Assembly: GCA_021808665.1 (NCBI GenBank) | Contig: JAKBBA010000125.1 | Coordinates: 1-9,122, forward strand | Reading direction: 5' to 3' | Length of the DNA stretch: 9,122 bases | DNA from: Actinomycetes bacterium | GTDB taxonomy: Bacteria; Actinomycetota; Acidimicrobiia; Acidimicrobiales; Palsa-688 | Part shown: positions 1-5,432 of the stretch, one piece after another | Numbering within the stretch: the stretch's first letter is position 1 | Layout: each line of letters starts with the position of its first letter | Program-made: the position numbers and the translations under genes | The notes under the pieces: model-generated | Told to the model about the DNA's origin: nothing | Database searches by the model: none | What the model saw: the letters and a program-made list of their open reading frames with translations, nothing else

Positions 1-2
1 TA

Positions 3-764
3 GTCAGTCGACAGCAGGTGCTTCCCGCCAAGGACCCAGAAGTCGCAGCTGCGCTCGAAGACGAGCTGCTGAGGCGCGGTGTCCGCTTGTTCAAGGGAGC
101 GAGGGCCGAGAAGATCGACATCACCGGAGACACCGTGGAAGTGCACTGCGACGACGGGCGGGTTGCGAAAGGCAGCCATGCGCTGCTTGCCATCGGTTCG
201 ATACCAAACAGCGACGGCCTCGGCTTGGAGTCCGCAGGAATCGTCACCGACGGTGGTTACGTCCCGATCAACCACCACTGCCAGTCCAACTTGGCCCACG
301 TGTACGCCGCCGGAGACGTTTCAGGCAAACTGCCGTTGTCGTCGGTGGCTTCGATGCAGGGCCGCAAGATCGCTGAGCACGTGATGGGGATACACTCCCG
401 CGAGCACCGCCACATCGACTACGAGAAGGCGGCCTCCGCGATCTTCACCGAACCTGAGATAGCCGACGTCGGTCTCGCAGAAGCGGACGCTTTCGCGTCC
501 GGCCGCAAGATCCGCGTGACCAAGGTCCCGTATGCGGCCGCCGCCAAGGCGATGATCAACGACGACACAGGCGGGTTCGTGAAAATAATCTCCGATCCAG
601 CCACTGGCGTGGTCCTGGGTGGATCCATAGTCGGACGACACGCCGCTGAGCTCATATCGGTACTGGCATTGGCCGTGACCGCCAACTTGAAGGTCACAGA
701 TATTGTCGAAAGCTGCCTCGCCCATCCCACACTGTCGGAGGCGCTGGCCGAAGCGGCGGAATAG
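3..764 (+). CDS. Pyridine nucleotide-disulfide oxidoreductase (Lpd/LpdA family), C-terminal part
   Basis: This is the C-terminal half (about 253 residues) of a FAD-dependent class I disulfide oxidoreductase. The reading frame is open to the left edge, so the true start, the FAD-binding GxGxxG and the redox CxxxxC lie outside the window; the GTG at 18 is internal. What can be seen is the end of the NAD(P)-binding domain with the GSHALLAIGSIPN stretch (about nt 171-213), then the second FAD contact VYAAGD (about 300-317). After that comes the dimerisation domain, beginning near AIFTEPEIADVG. Close to the C terminus is HPTLSE, with the His codon at 723-725 and the Glu codon at 738-740. This is the His/Glu dyad that serves as catalytic base in dihydrolipoamide dehydrogenases. 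The body resembles actinobacterial LpdA (NAD(P)H:quinone reductase), but as I recall mycobacterial LpdA lacks this dyad. True Lpd, LpdA-like quinone reductase and mercuric-reductase-like enzymes all remain possible. It converges with the carboxylase gene 51 bp downstream. Confidence 0.88.
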   Translation, partial: VSRQQVLPAKDPEVAAALEDELLRRGVRLFKGARAEKIDITGDTVEVHCDDGRVAKGSHALLAIGSIPNSDGLGLESAGIVTDGGYVPINHHCQSNLAHVYAAGDVSGKLPLSSVASMQGRKIAEHVMGIHSREHRHIDYEKAASAIFTEPEIADVGLAEADAFASGRKIRVTKVPYAAAAKAMINDDTGGFVKIISDPATGVVLGGSIVGRHAAELISVLALAVTANLKVTDIVESCLAHPTLSEALAEAAE

Positions 765-815
765 ACGCTCAGACGGGCGGAGACGCGAAGTCGCAGACGG
801 TAGAAGCGCGCCCTC

Positions 816-2624
816 TCAGGCGATCACCACGACCACGTCGCCCGCCCCGACGGAGTCGCCGGGGGCGACTTTAACTTCGGTCACGGTGCCTGACGCCTCC
901 GCGGTGATGTTGTTCTCCATCTTCATAGCCTCGAGAACCGTGACAGCTTGGCCGACCTCGACCTGGTCCCCGACGGCCACCAGGACCTTGACGATCGTTC
1001 CCTGCATCGGGACGGTTACCTGCCCGCTTCCCCCGCCCGCCGCGTGACCGTGGCCGGCGCCCCCGGCTCGGGGCCGGGCTGGGCGTGAGCCTGATGCCCC
1101 TGGCTTGCCTGCCTGCGGCAGTCCTTGCGCCGCCGAGGAGCCGTCGGCTTCGGGAACCCAAAGCTTTACCGAGAAGCGCTTGCCGTCCACCTCGACGTCC
1201 ACGTCGCGGCGCACCAGGCCGTCGGCGGCCGCGGATGCAGGGGTCGACGCCGACGACACGCCGGTCAGGTCGAGGCCGTTCTCCACCCAGTTCGTCGAGT
1301 GGCGGATCGCCTGGAAGTCGGGGTGTTCGAGTATCGCTATATCGGCGGGGATCGTCGTGGCGGGCCCTTCGATGACAGTCTCGCGTAGCGCCCGCAGGGC
1401 CCGTCGCCGGGCTTCCTCGCGGTCGGTCCCCCACACGATGAGCTTGGCGATCAAGTTGTCGTAGTACTGGCTCACCGTGTCGCCGGGTCCATAGCCAGCG
1501 TCTACCCTCACGCCGAAGCCGTCCGGGCGATCAAAGCGGGTGATCGTTCCCGGGGACGGCAAGAAGCGTCCCCCCGCCGGGTCCTCAGCGTTGAGCCGGA
1601 TCTCGATGGCGTGGCCGTTCGGCCGTATGTCCGCCTGGCTGATGCCGAGCGGTTCGCCGGACGCGACCTGCAACTGGAGCGCCACGAGATCGCGACCGTA
1701 GACGAGCTCTGTCGCGGGATGCTCCACCTGCAGGCGAGTGTTCATCTCCAGGAAGAAAAAGTCGCCGTCCTGGTAGATGAACTCTACGGTGCCAGCGTTA
1801 ACGTAGCCGCAAGCCTTCGCTACCTTGACGGCCGCTTCACCCATAGCTGCGAGAGTCTCCTCGGGTATACCCGGTGCGGGAGCCTCCTCGATCAGCTTCT
1901 GGTGCCGGCGCTGCGCCGAGCAGTCCCTGGTTCCGAAATAGACGACGCTTCCGTGGGTGTCGGCGAAGACCTGTACCTCGACGTGTCGCGGCCAGGTGAG
2001 GTAACGCTCGAGGTAGCTCTCAGAACGCCCGAAGGCTTTCTCCGCCTCCCGCTGCGCCGATTCGAGTGCGGCGGCGGCGTCCTCGGCGCGCGACACGACT
2101 CTCATGCCGCGACCGCCTCCGCCGTACGCCGCCTTGATAGCGACCGGCCACCCGTTCGTTTCGCCGAATGCGATGACCTCGTCGGGCGAGGCCAGAACTT
2201 TCGTGGTGCCAGGGACCCCGGCCACGTCCGCGCGGGCCGCCGCAAGGCGTGAGCTGATCTTGTCGCCCATGACCTCGATCGCCTCGGGGGGAGGCCCGAT
2301 CCAAACGGCGCCAGTCTGCGAGACAGCCCGTGCAAAGTCGGCGTTCTCGGAGAAGAACCCGTAACCGGGGTGAAGGGCGTCCGCCCCCGAGCGGGCGAGC
2401 ACGTCCAGGATCTTGTCGGTAGCGAGGTAGCTCTCGGAGGCGTTCTGACCCCCTATCGAGTACGCCTCGTCCGCCATGCGGACGTGCATGGCGTCGCGGT
2501 CCAGATCGGAGTACACCGCGACGGTGGCAACGCCGAGTTCCCGTGCGGTCCGGATCACCCTGACGGCGATCTCTCCGCGGTTCGCAATAAGCACCTTGTT
2601 GAGCACGAGAAAGCATTCTGACAT
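816..2624 (-). CDS. accA3: Acyl-CoA carboxylase alpha subunit (biotin carboxylase + biotin carboxyl carrier protein)
   Basis: This subunit performs ATP-dependent carboxylation of biotin with bicarbonate and carries the carboxybiotin to a separate carboxyltransferase, giving malonyl- or methylmalonyl-CoA. From the ATG at 2624 it is 602 residues. The N-terminal biotin carboxylase fold opens with VLIANRGEIAVR (11-22). The ATP-grasp glycine loop GGGGRGM is at 168-174. Catalytic residues matching E. coli AccC K238, E276, E288, R292 and R338 are K243, E281, E293, R297 and R343. A Gly/Ala/His-rich linker (about 500-534) precedes the biotinyl domain, where EAMKMEN places the biotinylated lysine at K568. 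The length fits actinobacterial AccA-type fusions. The open frame extends upstream to 2735 but overlaps birA. No good Shine-Dalgarno is seen before 2624. GTG at 2606 would begin VLNKVLIANRG, which matches the usual family N terminus, so it is a serious alternative. The birA gene is divergent next door. No beta subunit is present, so acetyl- versus propionyl-CoA preference cannot be told. Confidence 0.95.
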   Translation of the reverse strand: MSECFLVLNKVLIANRGEIAVRVIRTARELGVATVAVYSDLDRDAMHVRMADEAYSIGGQNASESYLATDKILDVLARSGADALHPGYGFFSENADFARAVSQTGAVWIGPPPEAIEVMGDKISSRLAAARADVAGVPGTTKVLASPDEVIAFGETNGWPVAIKAAYGGGGRGMRVVSRAEDAAAALESAQREAEKAFGRSESYLERYLTWPRHVEVQVFADTHGSVVYFGTRDCSAQRRHQKLIEEAPAPGIPEETLAAMGEAAVKVAKACGYVNAGTVEFIYQDGDFFFLEMNTRLQVEHPATELVYGRDLVALQLQVASGEPLGISQADIRPNGHAIEIRLNAEDPAGGRFLPSPGTITRFDRPDGFGVRVDAGYGPGDTVSQYYDNLIAKLIVWGTDREEARRRALRALRETVIEGPATTIPADIAILEHPDFQAIRHSTNWVENGLDLTGVSSASTPASAAADGLVRRDVDVEVDGKRFSVKLWVPEADGSSAAQGLPQAGKPGASGSRPARPRAGGAGHGHAAGGGSGQVTVPMQGTIVKVLVAVGDQVEVGQAVTVLEAMKMENNITAEASGTVTEVKVAPGDSVGAGDVVVVIA

Positions 2625-2682
2625 CGTGAGGAGCGCCGGGCTAGTCCGCGCTTTCTTCCGGTAGCCCAGCCGACGGTTAGAG
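2625..2682. promoter_or_regulatory. Short divergent intergenic region, carboxylase / birA
   Basis: This 58-bp gap must hold, or sit beside, start signals for two divergent genes. It contains a 6-bp inverted repeat, GGGCTA at 2638-2643 and TAGCCC at 2662-2667, separated by 18 bases. No clear -10/-35 pair or Shine-Dalgarno sequence is visible for either gene. Promoter function is inferred from the gene orientation only. Confidence 0.35.
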
Positions 2683-3393
2683 TTGGGGATCCGCTTCGCC
2701 GACGTACGCCGTCTTGCCTCCACGACATCCACCAATAGGGTGGTCGCCGAGGCGGCAGCAGCGGGTGCCCCCGAAGGGCTTGTGGTGGTGGCGGACTTTC
2801 AGACCGCCGGCCGGGGTCGCCTCGACCGCAGTTGGGAAGCCGCGCCTGGCGACGCTTTGTTGGTCTCGGTCCTGTTGCGTCCGGACCGTCTGGCAGTCGA
2901 GCGATGGCACCTCTTGAGCGCAGCGGCGGCTCTGTCTGCTCGCTCTGCGTGCGCGGACGTCGCCGGCGTCGACGCAAGGATCAAGTGGCCGAACGACCTG
3001 TTGGCGGGAGAGTCAGGGGCGAAGTTGGCGGGGATACTCGCCGAGGCGACCGTCGGCGAGGTGGTCGTCGTCGGAATGGGTCTGAACGTGCACGGGGGGC
3101 CGCCCGGCGCCGCGGTGCTTGACCACCTTGCCGGGCGTCGGATCTCGCGGTCGGAGCTGCTCGAGTCATGGCTTGAGGCTCTGGAGCGCAGGCTCGACGA
3201 TTGGGATGCGGTTGCGTCCGACTACTCGAAGGGCTGTAACACGGTCGGCAAGCGCGTCAACGTCGATCGTGGAGCGACTGGGGTCCTGCGTGGCCTCGCG
3301 ACGAGGGTTGACGCCGCTGGCCGCCTTATCGTGAGATCGGACTCATCCGAGGAAGTGGCCGTGTCGGTGGGAGACGTCACCCACCTGACATGA
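2683..3393 (+). CDS. birA: Biotin-[acetyl-CoA-carboxylase] ligase, monofunctional (class I)
   Basis: This enzyme activates biotin with ATP to biotinyl-5'-AMP and transfers it to the lysine of biotin carrier domains, here presumably K568 of the divergent carboxylase. The protein is 236 residues. Key motifs are STTSTN at 13-18 (substrate loop), GRGRLDR at 43-49 (the biotinyl-AMP binding loop, GRGRRGR in E. coli), KWPNDLL at 101-107, KLAGILAE at 114-121 containing the catalytic-type lysine K114, and GMGLNV at 131-136. A C-terminal SH3-like domain covers roughly 188-235. There is no N-terminal helix-turn-helix, so unlike E. coli BirA it should not act as a repressor. The TTG start is chosen because an in-frame stop lies at 2662-2664 and no ATG or GTG occurs before the STN motif. 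No Shine-Dalgarno is evident, so a leaderless transcript is possible. Confidence 0.93.
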   Translation: MGIRFADVRRLASTTSTNRVVAEAAAAGAPEGLVVVADFQTAGRGRLDRSWEAAPGDALLVSVLLRPDRLAVERWHLLSAAAALSARSACADVAGVDARIKWPNDLLAGESGAKLAGILAEATVGEVVVVGMGLNVHGGPPGAAVLDHLAGRRISRSELLESWLEALERRLDDWDAVASDYSKGCNTVGKRVNVDRGATGVLRGLATRVDAAGRLIVRSDSSEEVAVSVGDVTHLT

Positions 3394-3405
3394 GGGCCGT
3401 GCTCA

Positions 3406-4539
3406 GTGGTCGGTGGTAGCGTCTCGGCCGTGAAGGCCCTAATCCTCGCCGGCGGAGCAGGAACCCGGCTGCGTCCGATAACCCACACACGGGCGAAACA
3501 GCTCGTGCCCGTAGCGAACAAGCCGATCCTCTTCTACGGCTTGGAGGCGATCGCCAGCGCAGGAATCAAGTCGGTCGGGATCGTCGTCGGGGACACGGAA
3601 AGAGAGATTCGAGAAGCAGTCGGGGACGGTTCGCAGTGGGGACTGGAAGTCACCTACCTACCCCAAGAAGCACCGCTAGGCCTCGCTCACGCGGTGCTCA
3701 TTGCAAGAGATTTCCTCGCGGAGGACGATTTCGTCATGTATCTGGGTGACAACCTACTCCAGCAGTCCCTCGAGGACTTTGTCGAGCGGTTCGAAGCGGA
3801 CTGCCGAAGGGCCAGCGCACCTACCCTCGACGGGACCCATCCGGAAACCCCTTGCGCCCAAATCCTTCTCAAGGTTGTACCCGATCCCCAACATTTTGGG
3901 GTGGCGGAACTCGGGGAGGACGGCTCGGTCCTTAGACTCGTGGAGAAGCCGGCGAACCCGGCAAGCAACCTGGCGCTAGTCGGCGTGTACCTTTTCGACG
4001 CGCGGATCCACGAGGCCGTCGCTGCTATCAAGCCGTCGGCACGTGGTGAGCTCGAGATCACAGACGCCATCGGATGGCTTGTGGAGCAGGGTCTGCGGGT
4101 GCGTACCGAGGTGCTCGAAGGCTGGTGGATCGACACCGGCAAGCTGACACCGCTACTCGAAGCCAACAGCCTCATCTTGGAGACCCTGGAGCGTCGCATC
4201 GACGGTGACGTCGACGAGCATTCCGAGGTGGAGGGACGGGTAGTGCTCGAAGGTGGGGCAACCCTCCGACGCAGTCGGGTTCGAGGGCCGGCGGTGATCG
4301 GTGCAGGTACGACAGTGACCGACAGCTTCATAGGCCCGTTCAGCGCTATCGGCAGGCGCTGCACCATATCGGGAAGCGAGGTGGAGCACGCGGTCATCCT
4401 CGACGACTGCAACGTCGTCGAGGCCGGACGACTGGAGGACTCGCTTCTCGGCCACCACGTCGAGGTGACCAGGACGGCCCGCCGTCCGAGCGCGACGCGG
4501 CTAATGGTCGGCGACCACTGCAGCATCGACCTCCAGTAG
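3406..4539 (+). CDS. Glucose-1-phosphate thymidylyltransferase, long form (StrD/RmlA-like)
   Basis: This enzyme makes dTDP-glucose from glucose-1-phosphate and dTTP, the entry to dTDP-rhamnose and other deoxysugars used in cell-wall glycans or secondary metabolites. The protein is 377 residues. The nucleotidyltransferase signature ALILAGGAGTRLRP is at 11-24, with KQLVPVANKP at 31-40. The metal-binding aspartate is in YLGDN (D115), and VEKP at 179-182 and GELEITDAIGWL at 214-225 are typical of the family. A C-terminal left-handed beta-helix of hexapeptide repeats (about 275-377) marks the long subfamily (StrD-like). Residues about 132-150 look like an insertion compared with StrD as I recall it. 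The GTG at 3406 is preceded by GAGGG (3392-3396) at 9 nt and overlaps nothing. GTG at 3430 would give the canonical N terminus VKALILAGG and is the main alternative. It follows birA by 12 bp and is probably co-transcribed. No other dTDP-sugar gene is in the window. Confidence 0.92.
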   Translation: MVGGSVSAVKALILAGGAGTRLRPITHTRAKQLVPVANKPILFYGLEAIASAGIKSVGIVVGDTEREIREAVGDGSQWGLEVTYLPQEAPLGLAHAVLIARDFLAEDDFVMYLGDNLLQQSLEDFVERFEADCRRASAPTLDGTHPETPCAQILLKVVPDPQHFGVAELGEDGSVLRLVEKPANPASNLALVGVYLFDARIHEAVAAIKPSARGELEITDAIGWLVEQGLRVRTEVLEGWWIDTGKLTPLLEANSLILETLERRIDGDVDEHSEVEGRVVLEGGATLRRSRVRGPAVIGAGTTVTDSFIGPFSAIGRRCTISGSEVEHAVILDDCNVVEAGRLEDSLLGHHVEVTRTARRPSATRLMVGDHCSIDLQ

Positions 4540-4563
4540 CCGGCTCCCGATAGGGCGCCACCG

Positions 4564-5061
4564 TCAACGGGGAGTCGGCCCGCCCTCGCCATTGGCTGCC
4601 GTGTTCGTCGCCCGGCTGCGCACGGCACCGACGAGGCGCCCCAGGGCCGGAAGGGCGGCACTGAGAATTGCGCGATCCTCGGCGTCGAGATCCGCGAGGG
4701 CTCCGGCCAGCAGATCCAGGCGTTGGTCGCGCCATTCGGTGAGCTCGCTGCCGGCGAGCTCGGTGAGGTGCAGGCGCACCACCCGCTGGTCAACGTCATC
4801 TGGGCGGCGCTCGACCAGGCCGGCGCCTGCGAGTGCTCTGGCTAAGGTGCTCACCGTATTGGGCGCCAGACGCAGCGTCACGGCAGCTTCGCCTATGCGG
4901 ATGCCCGGCTGGCGGCGCACCAGGTTCAACAACTCAAGGTACGACGGTGGCAGCAACTGCATCCCGAGAGGGCGACCGAGGACCCGCCGGCGGATCACCC
5001 GGAAGCAGAGAAAGAGAGTCTCCGCCTCTTCGGTCAAGCGCGACGCGATCGCCGAAGGCAT
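4564..5061 (-). CDS. MarR-family transcriptional regulator
   Basis: This is a winged helix-turn-helix repressor of the MarR type, 165 residues from the ATG at 5061. The DNA-binding core is RIGEAAVTLRLAPNTVSTL (about 55-73, recognition helix near 66-78). The wing contains RPDDVDQRVVRLHLT (86-100), the characteristic D-x-R...L-x-LT pattern. Flanking helices (10-30 and 103-150) would form the dimer interface. The frame stays open to a GTG at 5127, which would add a 22-residue tail made largely of a repeated SISAE unit. The ATG is preferred because that tail is low-complexity and the same DNA forms a dyad-containing tandem repeat that looks like an operator. The ATG has only a weak GGGG at 6 nt. 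The gene stands divergent from an RND efflux operon, which suggests it controls that operon and perhaps itself. The ligand cannot be told from sequence. It converges with the thymidylyltransferase gene, 24 bp away. Confidence 0.88.
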   Translation of the reverse strand: MPSAIASRLTEEAETLFLCFRVIRRRVLGRPLGMQLLPPSYLELLNLVRRQPGIRIGEAAVTLRLAPNTVSTLARALAGAGLVERRPDDVDQRVVRLHLTELAGSELTEWRDQRLDLLAGALADLDAEDRAILSAALPALGRLVGAVRSRATNTAANGEGGPTPR

Positions 5062-5070
5062 AGACGACCC

Positions 5071-5115
5071 CGCGGATATCGACTCCGCGGATATCGACTC
5101 CGCGGATATCGATTC
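5071..5115. repeat. 15-bp tandem repeat, three copies, containing overlapping dyads
   Basis: Three contiguous copies of CGCGGATATCGACTC occur at 5071-5085, 5086-5100 and 5101-5115; the third has T for C at one position. Within the array CGCGGA-N7-TCCGCG forms a 19-bp inverted repeat at 5071-5089 and again at 5086-5104, a size typical of MarR-family operators. A partial fourth core, GATATCGAC, lies at 5202-5210. On the minus strand the array could instead encode SISAE repeats if the regulator starts at the GTG at 5127. The repeat is directly visible; operator function is inference. Confidence 0.8.
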
Positions 5116-5258
5116 GGTCGGGCGCACCTAGCTGGTCCCGCTTTCGGGCATGGCGCGAAGAGGGCCCCATCCGTAGCTCGATCTCCACCGTACGCGAGCA
5201 CGATATCGACATTCTTGATGGGCTGCGCCTCTCGGTCGAAGGGTAGGCATGGCCGCTG

Positions 5259-5271
5259 GCTGCCTGGCAGC
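5259..5271. promoter_or_regulatory. 13-bp dyad (GCTGCC-T-GGCAGC)
   Basis: This is a perfect 6-bp inverted repeat around one central base in the control region upstream of the efflux operon. It is too short and lacks a following T-run, so it is not a terminator. It could be a repressor half-site pair, but no second copy is seen and chance occurrence is possible. Confidence 0.3.
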
Positions 5272-5285
5272 ATCTGAGCAGTTAC

Positions 5286-5318
5286 ACACTTTCATAACAC
5301 TTTCCTCACACTCTGTTA
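5286..5318 (+). promoter_or_regulatory. Triple 11-bp direct repeat, Pho-box-like response-regulator site
   Basis: Three units beginning ACACT start at 5286, 5297 and 5308, a strict 11-bp period. Read as 7-bp half sites with 4-bp spacers they are CTTTCAT (5289-5295), CTTTCCT (5300-5306) and CTCTGTT (5311-5317). The first two with their spacer match 14 of 18 positions of the E. coli PhoB box CTGTCATAWAWCTGTCAY by hand count. Direct repeats of 11 bp are typical of OmpR/PhoB-family response regulators. The site lies about 115-147 bp before the adaptor ATG, a plausible place for activation of the efflux promoter. Confidence 0.5.
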
Positions 5319-5432
5319 ACGCGTCGTGCCAATTGAGCCGCGTCGAATCCTGTAACCTAACCTGTTTGTGACAGATATTTCGTTCGGGTGGCGAAGGGCG
5401 TCTGCTTCGAGGGTGATCGAGATGGTGGAGCT

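Larger units (their letters stand above)
5062..5432. other. Intergenic control region between MarR gene and RND efflux operon
   Basis: These 371 bases separate two divergent genes and contain no convincing coding sequence. From left to right they hold the 15-bp tandem repeat (5071-5115), a lone GATATCGAC core (5202-5210), a 13-bp perfect dyad (5259-5271), an AT-richer stretch with three 11-bp direct repeats (5286-5318), and a second motif pair CCTGT at 5349-5353 and 5361-5365. The last includes CTGT-N5-ACAG at 5362-5374. TTGAGC at 5333-5338 could be a -35 for the efflux operon, but the -10 candidates downstream (TAACCT at 5353, CTAACC at 5357) are poor matches or poorly spaced. The efflux promoter probably lies between 5300 and 5390. 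Confidence 0.6.

Noticed and set aside
765..815. Possible bidirectional terminator between the two convergent genes
   Set aside because: Only a weak GGGCG/CGCCC pairing about 30 nt apart with no T-run; not a credible hairpin.
1611..2252. Plus-strand open frame (213 codons) opposite the carboxylase
   Set aside because: It is complementary to conserved biotin carboxylase codons, has no family resemblance and no ribosome site.
3687..4799. Long minus-strand open frame (370 codons) opposite the thymidylyltransferase and into the MarR gene
   Set aside because: It is Ser/Arg/Pro-rich with no recognisable motif and lies opposite a well-supported enzyme; it is an antisense by-product of high GC.
5071..5115. 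CRISPR-like or plasmid-origin iteron array
   Set aside because: The repeats are contiguous with no spacers, and no Cas or replication gene is nearby; an operator or coding repeat is simpler.
5034..5273. Small minus-strand open frame spanning the 15-bp repeat and control region
   Set aside because: It overlaps the regulator start, encodes Arg/Ser/Tyr/Pro repeats from the tandem DNA repeat, and has no ribosome site or family resemblance.
5388..5432. Upstream extension of the adaptor to GTG 5388
   Set aside because: It adds 15 residues with no signal character and no good Shine-Dalgarno; kept only as an alternative start.
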